Origin: Photobacterium aquimaris
Lineage (GTDB): Bacteria > Pseudomonadota > Gammaproteobacteria > Enterobacterales > Vibrionaceae
NCBI RefSeq assembly: GCF_002954455.1
Contig: NZ_MSCC01000001.1
Location: 948,823-1,012,822 of the forward strand
Direction of reading: 5' to 3'
Length of the DNA stretch: 64,000 nucleotides
The notes beneath the pieces were generated by a model. That model did not search any database and was not told the DNA's origin. It worked only from the letters and a program-made list of their open reading frames with translations. A program made the position numbers and the translations under genes. Of this stretch, positions 28,325 through 37,400 are shown in pieces. The first letter of the stretch is position 1. Every line of letters begins with the position of its first letter.

Positions 28325-28570
28325 CTCCTCTGTCCTTTTGCCTGAGAGTTTCACCGCAATATGCTACGGTTTGCTCCTTCGGCGCTCGATTTAACGAGTC
28401 TCTCCAGAGGCTCCTCCAATAACAGTCCATACCTATTGCATTTCTGCAATCTGGTGCCTGAAAGATTTACGAATGAAAATATGATGGGATCATATTGAGC
28501 TTCGCTTACTTCTTCGGCGGGCCGACGTGTATACCGTTATAGTATTCGTCAATGGCCGCTCTCCTGCTAC
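28325..28570 (-). promoter_or_regulatory. Tandem glycine riboswitch (gcvT type) upstream of the symporter
   Basis: On the minus strand two aptamers occur in series. The gene-distal one (about 28440-28570) starts GGAGAGCGG and carries GCCGAAGAAGTAA and CTTTCAGGCA. The gene-proximal one (about 28325-28410) has GGAGAGACTCG, GCGCCGAAGGAGCAAA, AAACTCTCAGGCAAAAGGACAGAGG. These are the conserved elements of glycine aptamers. The proximal end GGACAGAGGAGATA can pair imperfectly with TATCTCTTCCT shortly before the start codon (inference for the expression platform). Glycine aptamers upstream of AGCS genes are known in vibrios. Confidence 0.93.
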
Positions 28571-28770
28571 CTTCATCGGAACTCATTTCGCCCGCAATGT
28601 TAGGGGATAAAAATGTGATTGTCAGCAAAAAAATGAAAAAAAAGACACTGACTAAATAAAATAAGCGTCAGTTGATAACAAAAGGAATATTCCGTATAAA
28701 AATAAACCAGCATAGACGGCAGTTATTATTATCGAATTATTCCTAATGATGATTATTTGGGCGCTGTTGC

Positions 28771-30099
28771 TTAAGGGGTTAAGGTGCTATCAAGCACTGA
28801 AATTAATTCGTCATTCACATCAGAGGTGATATCCCATCCAAACACGCCACCAAGACCATGCTTTTTCACATAATCTGCTTTTGCTTTGAGGGAACGTTTA
28901 TCTTCAAAGCTAATATATTCTTTATTCTTTTGATTATAAAGCACTGCGGCTTCTGCAGCTTGATCATAGTAATAGCGATAACCTAATTTAGGGTTGTTAA
29001 GGAAGTATTTACTGATATCACTGTAGTTAAAATAGCCGGGATTTTGAATGTCAGAGCCTTTACGTAATCCACCTTTGCTATTTAGATTTTCAAGTTTATC
29101 GGCTGAGATTGTGTTTACACCTTGCCATCCTCGACCATAAAAAGGACTGCCGATAATGATTTTGTTTTTAGAAATTTTATTATCAATAAGTATGTTTACT
29201 TGGTTATCTACAGAAATATTATTAGGTGTGTTTGGAGTACTATATAAATTACTGTGATGGCCAACGATATGACTCCAGTTACCTAAGAAATCAAAATTCA
29301 TCAAATAAATCTGGTCTAAGTATTGGTTAACATAAGACCAATTAATGCCAGGTAATGTTTTAGGACCTGCATTGATAGCTGCCGAAAGTTGGTATTTACG
29401 GTTGTTTTGTTGTTCTAATGTGTCTAATTTAAGACGTAATTCCTTAATTAACAGGCTGTAGGCTTCCCGTTCTAGTTTGGTATTAGTTTGACCTTTACCT
29501 GATAATCCATGACCGCCAGGGTATTCCCAATCAATTTGAATACCGTCAAAAAAATCATATTTTAAGATTAACTCAGCCGCCGTATTAATAAATGTTTGTC
29601 GATAAGTTGGATCAAGGGCAACGGTATGAAACGGCTCTGAAAGTGTCCACCCACCAAAGCTTGGTAGAATACTCAAATGAGGGTATTTATTCGATAATGC
29701 TTTTAATTGACCAAAATTACCTTGGTAACTAACGTTTGTTGCTGTCTCTCCTGGCAGTTTAATATGTAAAGCTGCATATTCATCTAAAATAATAGCTGTT
29801 CCTGTTGGTTTATTCACACATTGAGTAGCAATTATTTTTTTGATGTTATTCGGTGATGAATCAACAGGACCACAAACGGCAAGAAAGGCATAAATAAGAT
29901 GAGTTAATTTATCTGCTGGGATCTTACTGGCAGGATAAGGATTATTAGGTGTATACACTTTCCAATCAGGGTAATAGGCGGCCACAACCGTAGGTTGGTC
30001 ATGGTCTGCTGCATAGCTAAGGTCTATTTGAGAGACAAATCCGAAAGCTAAAAAGAAATATAATGAGAGAGTACGTGTTGCTACTAAAAAATGCTTCAT
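28771..30099 (-). CDS. Secreted chitinase, GH18 family
   Basis: 442 residues with a signal peptide (1-31, cleavage after L-S-Y-A-A). A single GH18 barrel follows: A-A-Y-Y-P-D-W (strand 1), S-F-G-G-W (147-151), the catalytic D-G-I-Q-I-D-W-E with Glu192 as acid/base, L-M-N-F-D and a late G-V-F-G-W-D. It cleaves beta-1,4-N-acetylglucosamine polymers outside the cell. There is no separate chitin-binding domain. The AraC-type regulator at 30446 is divergent from it, suggesting local control. Confidence 0.93.
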   Translation of the reverse strand: MKHFLVATRTLSLYFFLAFGFVSQIDLSYAADHDQPTVVAAYYPDWKVYTPNNPYPASKIPADKLTHLIYAFLAVCGPVDSSPNNIKKIIATQCVNKPTGTAIILDEYAALHIKLPGETATNVSYQGNFGQLKALSNKYPHLSILPSFGGWTLSEPFHTVALDPTYRQTFINTAAELILKYDFFDGIQIDWEYPGGHGLSGKGQTNTKLEREAYSLLIKELRLKLDTLEQQNNRKYQLSAAINAGPKTLPGINWSYVNQYLDQIYLMNFDFLGNWSHIVGHHSNLYSTPNTPNNISVDNQVNILIDNKISKNKIIIGSPFYGRGWQGVNTISADKLENLNSKGGLRKGSDIQNPGYFNYSDISKYFLNNPKLGYRYYYDQAAEAAVLYNQKNKEYISFEDKRSLKAKADYVKKHGLGGVFGWDITSDVNDELISVLDSTLTP

Positions 30100-30445
30100 T
30101 GTCGATCTGATTAATTTATAAATATTAATTATATTATTGACAGTATAGATAAAATTTATGTATTCGTTTGTTGTTTTTTTTTGAAATAACTCACAAAATT
30201 AGTAGGAGGCATCGATCAAAAAATTGGTCAATATTCGGTTTGAGTATTTTATTCGATTGTACTTATGAGGGCATTGTCGAGATTAAAAAACGATAAAATC
30301 TAATATTTAGAACAACAGCAAAAGTAATTCTCAATTATTTTATTAATACATGTAATTATCTTCTTATTTAAAGGTATAAATGAGTTGTTTATATTTAAGA
30401 TGCGATGTTGGATAACGAAATGCGTTGTATACGTCTGGAGGTAAT
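30100..30445. other. Divergent spacer between chitinase and AraC regulator
   Basis: This AT-rich spacer must hold both promoters. A TTGACA hexamer occurs at 30137-30142, but no good -10 box lies 17 bases on. I see no strong palindrome, riboswitch or small gene. Confidence 0.3.
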
Positions 30446-31153
30446 GTGATCTGGGTTAATTGTTGTTATAAAGAGAAATATACCAGTGTTAAAAATAATC
30501 TTATGAAATATCATAATGTGTTAGACGTATCACCTTATGAATTATTATTAACGATGACTGGATATGAATTGATTTTTATTGAAATCGAAAATTCACAATC
30601 TAATGGCTTTAAATTACTGAGAATTATTAAACAGCGTTATCCGATAGTAAAAGTTGTTATTGTTTATCATGATTTAGATTCTGAACTAGCAGTTGTTGCA
30701 TTGCGCGCTGGTGCAGAAGATATTTTAGTGGCGAGTGCGAATAGGCAAAAAGTGGATACTTGTTTAAGCCGTTTACATACTCATAAAGAAGATATTGTGG
30801 TTGATAATAATATATCACAGCGAGAACGTTCAATATTACCAGCACTTTCAATTATTGATAACGATATTAGTGCGCCATTGCGTGAAGAAGAGCTTGCTAA
30901 AGCTTGCGATTTCTCTGCAACATATTTTTCTCGTTTATTTCACTCCACAATGGGGGTAACACTCAAACAGTATATTATTCAAAAACGGCTAGATTTAGCG
31001 TGTGGTTTGTTAAGTGCCGATCATGAAAAAATAGCCTCTGTTGCTACTTCGGCTGGATTTAAAGATGTCTCTTATTTTTCTCGAGTATTTAAAAAACATA
31101 TTGGTTGCTCGCCAGGAAAATTTCGTTCTAATAACTATAAAGAAACAGACTAA
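30446..31153 (+). CDS. Pseudo-receiver/AraC-type transcriptional regulator
   Basis: About 235 residues from GTG 30446, just after GGAGGT (the frame opens at TTG 30425). The N-terminal half (about 1-115) has a response-regulator fold pattern: L-I-F-I-E-I-E-N-S at the phospho-acceptor strand and A-L-R-A-G-A-E-D-I-L-V late. The usual Asp is Glu, and the conserved Thr/Lys are not evident, so it may be permanently active or phosphorylation-independent. The C-terminal half (about 140-235) is a two-HTH AraC domain with F-S-A-T-Y-F-S-R-L-F and G-F-K-D-V-S-Y-F-S-R-V-F-K-K-H. Divergent from the chitinase gene, a plausible target (inference). Confidence 0.8.
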   Translation: MIWVNCCYKEKYTSVKNNLMKYHNVLDVSPYELLLTMTGYELIFIEIENSQSNGFKLLRIIKQRYPIVKVVIVYHDLDSELAVVALRAGAEDILVASANRQKVDTCLSRLHTHKEDIVVDNNISQRERSILPALSIIDNDISAPLREEELAKACDFSATYFSRLFHSTMGVTLKQYIIQKRLDLACGLLSADHEKIASVATSAGFKDVSYFSRVFKKHIGCSPGKFRSNNYKETD

Positions 31154-31224
31154 CAGTATGAGCATTTACAGGTTATAGCAGAGTTGTTTATAATTATCGA
31201 ATATTTCCTTTGATGATTTGATTA

Positions 31225-32244
31225 ATGACTACATTTCATGAATTACTAGGTACTAATGATAACTGTTCAAAAGCAGATATAAAGAAAAAGTATCGACAAT
31301 TATCAGTTTCATTACATCCAGATAAAGGTGGGTCGCAAGTATTAATGAAGATGTTGAACCTAGCTTATCAACAAGTGATTCAAGGGAATGGTAATCAAAA
31401 ATGCGCTGAAATACCGTTTGGAAGTGATGATAACGCTGATGTACCACAGCAAAACACAGCAGTGTTGAAGGAAAAAATACGAACACTGATTAAAGAAAAA
31501 GCACACTTACAGGCTTTGATTGAACAAAACCAGCAACAGCTTACTCATGCGTATAATGCAGGAGAAAATTGTGCTCGAGAAGCGTTAGTGTTATTGCAGA
31601 CGACCAATAGTCGTCTAAATGAGCAATTACTGGTGTTACAACGTCAAATTGATTCAGATACAACGAGTGCTCACGGAGTTAACAAAGGCGTTAAAAGCCT
31701 GTATATTGTTATTATCGCAAGCTTAATTATTATTGTAGCCTTGATTGTATGGTTTATTTGGCATTATAAAACTCAGCATTTACAGCCTCAGTCTTTACCT
31801 TCAATACCGGTTACAACTCCCGTCAGCGTTGTTAGTGTGACACCGTCACAGTCTACAGTAATAGAACATACTGAAACTGAAAATAACGTTGAGAGAATAA
31901 TGCTGACAGATACTGTTGGCCTGTGGCAACAACGTTATTATGAAGGTACTCGTCAACCTTATATTGCAGTTCGCAGCGCTAATGGTTCTTATATTGTTAA
32001 AGATTGCCAAGGGACTTTTAGTTATTATTCTCATCATTCAGCACGTGTTGCTGCGAATTTAATTTATAGTACTAATGATCATCAGTTTGCAGTGTACCGA
32101 ATACCTTATGGTAATGGTTCAACAGATCAGCAATGGCTTAATAGCAAAAGCGTAAGTATTAATAACAATATTTTTAGTAATAATGGGTATAAATCAAGTT
32201 CATTAGCATTAGCGTCAGTATGTCGTAATAGCGTGCCATTTTAA
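31225..32244 (+). CDS. Membrane-anchored J-domain protein of unknown role
   Basis: 339 residues in four parts: an N-terminal J domain with H-P-D at 31-33 (K-K-K-Y-R-Q-L before it and the loop G-G-S-Q after), a coiled coil (about 80-145, Gln/Leu-rich), one membrane helix (about 158-180, I-I-A-S-L-I-I-I-V-A) and a C-terminal domain without known motif but with W-L-N-S-K. The J domain is probably cytosolic and the C-terminal domain periplasmic. The HPD shows it can stimulate an Hsp70. Three Hsp70 relatives are encoded in this window, but no direct operon link is seen. Confidence 0.75.
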   Translation: MTTFHELLGTNDNCSKADIKKKYRQLSVSLHPDKGGSQVLMKMLNLAYQQVIQGNGNQKCAEIPFGSDDNADVPQQNTAVLKEKIRTLIKEKAHLQALIEQNQQQLTHAYNAGENCAREALVLLQTTNSRLNEQLLVLQRQIDSDTTSAHGVNKGVKSLYIVIIASLIIIVALIVWFIWHYKTQHLQPQSLPSIPVTTPVSVVSVTPSQSTVIEHTETENNVERIMLTDTVGLWQQRYYEGTRQPYIAVRSANGSYIVKDCQGTFSYYSHHSARVAANLIYSTNDHQFAVYRIPYGNGSTDQQWLNSKSVSINNNIFSNNGYKSSSLALASVCRNSVPF

Positions 32245-32308
32245 TAAATAAAAATCGTCGAGAGTAATAAAATGTACGTTAAAGCAGAATAAGAGTAAGG
32301 AGAATGCA

Positions 32309-32914
32309 ATGGATTTATCTTCATATCAAGGAATTATTTTTGATATGGATGGCACATTAGTTTTATTGAGATAATAAAAAATGTAAAGAGTATGGCAACA
32401 AACATGTGCTGATTTTGAACTGCCGTTTGAGCGTGATTGGTTTTATTCAATGGGCGGATCACCGACGATTAATACCGCCATCGGATTATTAAAAAAATAC
32501 CATATAGATGCAGATCCACAGCTTCTAGTGGCGAGTAAGTTACGTTATTTTGATGATATAAAACATAAAGGCGATATTATTCCTACGACCTTTACTTTAT
32601 TACAGCAACAAAAAGCGTTAAATAAACGTATTGCAATCGGTACCGGATGTTATCGACACCATGCTCTAGAAATACTTGCTACTTTAGGCATTTTACCGCT
32701 GGTGGATATTGTCGTAACGGCTAATGATGTTAAGCGACATAAACCATTCCCTGATACCTTTTTACAAGCAGCGAATCTATTAAATCTACCGTCTTCAGCT
32801 TGTGTCGTATTTGAAGATACTGAATTAGGTTACCAAGCCGCACATGCTGCAAGTATGGATTGTTATTTGGTTGAGAATGGAATGATAACCGAATTGAGAT
32901 CCTTTAAACGATAA
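32309..32914 (+). pseudogene. HAD-family sugar phosphatase (YqaB-like) pseudogene
   Basis: After AAGGAG the frame opens with M-D-L-S-S-Y-Q-G-I-I-F-D-M-D-G-T-L-V, a normal HAD motif I. The next 11 codons then contain three in-frame stops (TAA TAA ... TAA, 32372-32388). From W-Q-Q-T-C-A-D-F on, the protein is intact, with G-T-G (motif II), K-R-H-K-P-F-P-D-T-F (motif III Lys) and V-F-E-D-T-E-L-G (motif IV). The frame is not shifted; a block of about 30 bases that should encode D-T-M-P-x-H is scrambled. The long remainder (from 32450) lacks the nucleophile Asp, so it should be inactive. Closest family: fructose-1-phosphate phosphatase-like YqaB. Confidence 0.85.
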
Positions 32915-32928
32915 GGTTTGGACATTGT

Positions 32929-32959
32929 AAAAAATACGCTATTCTTGACGCGTTTTTTT
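32929..32959 (+). terminator. Hairpin after the HAD pseudogene
   Basis: AAAAAATACGC with GCGTTTTTTT (one mismatch, ten-base loop), ending in seven T. It starts 15 bases after the stop. Confidence 0.55.
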
Positions 32960-32978
32960 ACTTACTAGTGATGTCATT

Positions 32979-33458
32979 ATGACTAACCATTCGTCACGCA
33001 AGCAATCTCAGCATCAACTTTCTGAAACTCGATTTTGGATTCAACGATTAACCAAAACGGCTATTCGAGCGCTCCATATATTAGGTGTCGCTATATCTAG
33101 TGGGGGCTTTATTTTTCATCTTGAGAAAGGGTTATGGCTTAATTGGTGGCTATTAGCGTTGTTTAGCGGTTTGCTGATGATGGTACAAGAAATCTATCGT
33201 TCAAAGCTATGGTTAATCCAATTAAAAGGCGTATTAACGTTTATAAAGTTAGGGTTATTGACTTCAATTGTTGTCATTCCACAGCTACAACCGCATCTTT
33301 ATATTGGCGTGTTATTACTGTCAGTCTTTATTGCGCATGGTCCCGCTGGGCTAAGGCATTACTCAATCTGGCATCGACGTGTTCTTCATGAGCCAAAAGG
33401 CACGAATAAAAAAACATCAATGGGTAATACTACAGCCGTTAGTGGGTTTTGCTACTAA
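32979..33458 (+). CDS. Small integral membrane protein, unknown
   Basis: 159 residues: a polar N-terminus (1-28), then four hydrophobic segments separated by short loops containing H-L-E-K-G and Q-E-I-Y-R-S-K, and a basic tail. The layout recalls CopD/DUF-type four-helix proteins, but I cannot assign a family. The stop codon lies inside its own terminator hairpin. Confidence 0.6.
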   Translation: MTNHSSRKQSQHQLSETRFWIQRLTKTAIRALHILGVAISSGGFIFHLEKGLWLNWWLLALFSGLLMMVQEIYRSKLWLIQLKGVLTFIKLGLLTSIVVIPQLQPHLYIGVLLLSVFIAHGPAGLRHYSIWHRRVLHEPKGTNKKTSMGNTTAVSGFCY

Positions 33459-33468
33459 CGGCTTTTTA
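33434..33468 (+). terminator. Terminator overlapping the 32979-33458 stop codon
   Basis: AGCCGTTAGT/ACTAACGGCT (33434-33443, 33454-33463) with a ten-base loop and five T. The TAA stop is part of the 3' stem. Confidence 0.88.
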
Positions 33469-33540
33469 TTACTTAAGAGCCAGCAAAAAAGCATTACTGT
33501 TAGTACACTTACTGAGGTGGAACTACATAAAGGCATTTAA

Positions 33541-34257
33541 ATGGTTAAATATGGAGCGTTGTGTTTATTATTTGCAATTATATTGGGTGGTGTCGTTATG
33601 GTGGTAGATCGAATCCATAATGATCATTTACTAAAGCAAACAAAAGACTCGGTTTATTTAGATAGTGATAAAGAACGTGTGGATTTTGTGGCTGAAATTG
33701 TTCGTAAAGATATTCTCAAGCCCGATCAAGTTTTCCCCGAGGTTGAAAATGGATTACCACCATACCGTTATGGCTATGCCGATTTAAATAATGACGGTAG
33801 TGATGAAGTGTTTATCATTATGCAAATAGATGATTTTTGCACTAAAAATGGCTGTGAAGGGTATCTTTTTAGTCATACTCAGAAAAAATTGGCGAGTTGG
33901 AAAAATATTTATCGGCCTATTTTAATTGCTGATGAGTCTCATAATGGTTGGCGTGATATCTTGATAGCTAGTGAAAATAAGATGCATCGTATTGAGTATA
34001 TTGCAGGTGCTTACCAAACAGACTTAGCGAAAGCCCCTGAGTTTAATAATCGTCAGCAAGCACTAATTGCAGTGGGGTTAGCGCTTGATAGTAAATATTA
34101 TCGTGATGGGGGGAGTAATCTAGCGCTTAATTATTCTCAACCAATATTTGACTGCCAACAATGTTTTTTATTTAGTTTTAATCGTTACAGTGAATCAGAC
34201 AATGACTATTATTTATCGGTTAATAGTAAAGATAAAACAGTTGCCACTTACCCGTAA
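33541..34257 (+). CDS. Membrane-anchored or secreted protein with calcium-loop-like repeat
   Basis: 238 residues: an N-terminal hydrophobic helix (5-23) that may be an uncleaved anchor, then a soluble periplasmic domain. A-D-L-N-N-D-G-S-D-E-V (about 80-90) looks like an FG-GAP/EF-hand-type calcium loop. Two Cys pairs are present (C-T-K-N-G-C and C-Q-Q-C). Family unknown. AAGG lies before the ATG. Confidence 0.6.
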   Translation: MVKYGALCLLFAIILGGVVMVVDRIHNDHLLKQTKDSVYLDSDKERVDFVAEIVRKDILKPDQVFPEVENGLPPYRYGYADLNNDGSDEVFIIMQIDDFCTKNGCEGYLFSHTQKKLASWKNIYRPILIADESHNGWRDILIASENKMHRIEYIAGAYQTDLAKAPEFNNRQQALIAVGLALDSKYYRDGGSNLALNYSQPIFDCQQCFLFSFNRYSESDNDYYLSVNSKDKTVATYP

Positions 34258-34427
34258 ATTTGTACCAAAACGTTTCAATTTGTAATGTTTTAATTCTTTG
34301 TTTTTAAAGTAGTTATGATTTTTATTTGTTATTGTCAGATTAGTGTTTTTTGTGATGATAGTGATTGCTTTCTTGGTATATTCCAGTATATAAACTTCCT
34401 TATAGATACAATAATAAAATATTATGG

Positions 34428-37400
34428 ATGTTTTTTGTGGCCAATAAAAAGTTAATCGTATTAGCAATATCATCGGCATTAATGATGGGCTGTAATAGCG
34501 GTAGTGATTCAAGTGAGCCTGTAGCACCACCACCCGTGGTTGATCCTGAGATAACACCACCAGTTGATCCTGAAATACCCGATATTTTACCGCCAGTCGA
34601 TCCCGTTATTCCTCCAGCTGTAGGTGTATTTTCCCTTAATGGTGACATGAATTTTGGTGCTAGTGTTTATTGTAATGGTTCACCTGCTACTGATTTTATT
34701 ATCGAAGATGGTGATACTGTCGACTGCTCATTTGAGAGCATCAAATTAGCAACGTTTACTGCGGTAAAATTACAAGCGACTAAGTCAGGAACAAAAGAAA
34801 GAATCAAGCAATTAATACTTACTGAGTCTGACCGATTTGTGATGTTTACTGATGATGAACGTATTAATGCAATTGCTAATACACAAGCATTATTAAATAA
34901 AATGGCTGTTGAAAGCGGTAAGGTTTTTGATTTTAAATTATCATCTATTGATCAATTACGATTTGATAATTTCTATAATTCTGATGACATATTGCTGCCT
35001 ACTGCTGAATTTAATGCATTGATTAGCGATAAATTAGAAGAAAGTACAGAAACTGATAGTAAACCATCAACCCATGAACCCGAATCTCAGCCAGCAGTAA
35101 CGGAAGGAGCCGGTGACTTAAATAGTAGTTTTGTAAGTGCAAATGCTGAGCAAAATTTAACTTACCAGCCAACTAAAGTAATTTTAACGGAAGGCTTTTT
35201 ACGTGATTTAGATGGTCAGCCTATTGTAGGTGTTGATTATTACAGTCCATCAGGGCGTGGGCAAACTGATGCTGAAGGTAAATTTAGCTTTAGCTGGGGC
35301 GAAAGTGTTGCTTTTGGTATTGATACCTTTGAGCTAGGTGAACTTAAAGCCAATAAAACCCAATTTACGGTGACAGATTTAGCCGAAGGGCATGCTGGTC
35401 GTAATATTGCTCGCTTATTACAACGTTATTCTGACGCTACTGATCATATTCAGATTTCCGAACGTGTTCATAATGTATTTGCTCAGTACCCTAATGTGAT
35501 TAATGAAGTATTAAATATAGGGCTGTCTGAATCCGTACAATTAGATAATGGTACTGGTCAGGAAGAACTTGTTACTGGTGAATTTGAGAAGCAATTTGAA
35601 TCAGGTTTAGCGCAGCAGATTGATATGTTAATTTGTGGCGATGCTTGCCAAGCAAATATAGCGTTTTCACCATTGTCACTTACGCGTACCGCAGCAGTAG
35701 ATAAGAATATCCAACACGATATTAATAAGCTTTGGGGTGCAAGTTCTGATGCGGTGAATAATGGCTGGAAACCTGTCACTAAATTCCATGTGTTTACCGA
35801 TGAAATGTGGTTCTATGGCAGTTCTGGTAGTGCTCGTGGTCAAAGTGCAATTAATATTTCCAATCGTGCTTTTCCTATTTTAATGGCACGTAATGATAAT
35901 AACTATTGGATTAAGTTTGGTGATAAAAAAGCATGGGATGAAAAAAGCCTAGCTTATATTACTGAAGCACCATCAACGGTCGTTCCTGAAAATGTGACAG
36001 CTAATACAGCAACCTTTAACTTACCATTTATTAGCATCGGTGAATTAGGTACAGGCAAAGTTATGATGGTTGGTAATAATCGCTATAACAGTATTCTAGT
36101 GTGTCCTGATAGTTATAGTTGGAATGACGGTGTTGATAACAATGGCGTGTGTTGGCAACGTAAAGATCGTGCTAATGATAGTGAAGATATGGGAAATTTC
36201 TTTGCAAATACTTTCCGCTATTTATTAGGTGATGGTTATATAAATACTGCGGCACCGATTACGGTTGGCACCAATATATCACATGTTTATTTTCGTCAAG
36301 CAGGGCATCAACAGATCGGCCGCTCGGCAGAGTTTAAAGTAGATAAGCGCTTTAATCTAAATATAGAGCAAGTTACCGATTTCAGTTCCGTTGATCCTGA
36401 GATAATGCCATTGGTGATTTTAAACGGTTATGAGTTCTCAACTATTACGGGCATTTATACAGTACCAACTGTTGCGGATATTAATAAGCCTAAACTAACC
36501 GAACAAGATGTTTCTGGATTGCTTAGTTATGTTGAGCGTGGCGGTAATATTTTGATCATGGAAAGTATTGCTTCGCAACCAAAAGATGAGTTTGCGCGTT
36601 TATTAGATGGCGCTGGTTTAGCGTTGAATGGACATTCAGTTATAGCTAATGGCCCAAGTTTTGGTTATCCCGATCGTGTGCGTGCACAACGTGAACATGG
36701 TTTTTGGGTTATTGAACGTTATGAGTCAGCAAAAGATGAAGTTAGTGGCGAGATAAAGCCACCATATACGATTAAAGATGGCATTATTATTTGGGATTTC
36801 ATTACGAATAATAAACCCGATGATAAACCAACATTAGCCGTTGCTAAGAAAGTTATCACTAATGATAAAGGTGATAACGAAACTGTGGTTGCGTTTATTG
36901 ATACATATAACAAAAAATCGTCAGAGATTGAGGCTGAAAAACAAAAATTATTAGCCATCTTTAGCGATGGAGAGTTTGGTTATCAAGAATGTCGTCTGAG
37001 TGATTATCACTATGAAGTGAATTGTTTAGAGTATCGACCAGGAACAGGTATTGCGACTGATGGTGGTATGCATACTCCGCGTTACCAAGAATTAGATCTT
37101 AATGAAACCACAGCGAAAGCGATGGTAAAAGCTGCTGATCTTGGTACTAATATTGAACGTTTATATCAGCATGAATTGTACTTCCGCACTAAAGGTCATC
37201 AAGGTGAGCGCTTAAATAGTGTCGATCTAAATCGTATTTATCAAAATATGACAGTATGGTTATGGAATGATCTTGATTACCGTTATGAATCAGGCGTTAA
37301 TAAAGATGAACTAGGCTTTAAACGTTTTACTGAATTTCTAAATTGTTACGGTGATAAAGCGCCAGATCAAACAGTTTGTAGTCCTGAACTGGCTCAAAGC

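Noticed and set aside
32450..32914. Intact 154-residue HAD protein starting at 32450
   Set aside because: It lacks motif I with the nucleophile Asp, which lies in the same frame upstream of three stop codons; it is the remnant of a broken gene.
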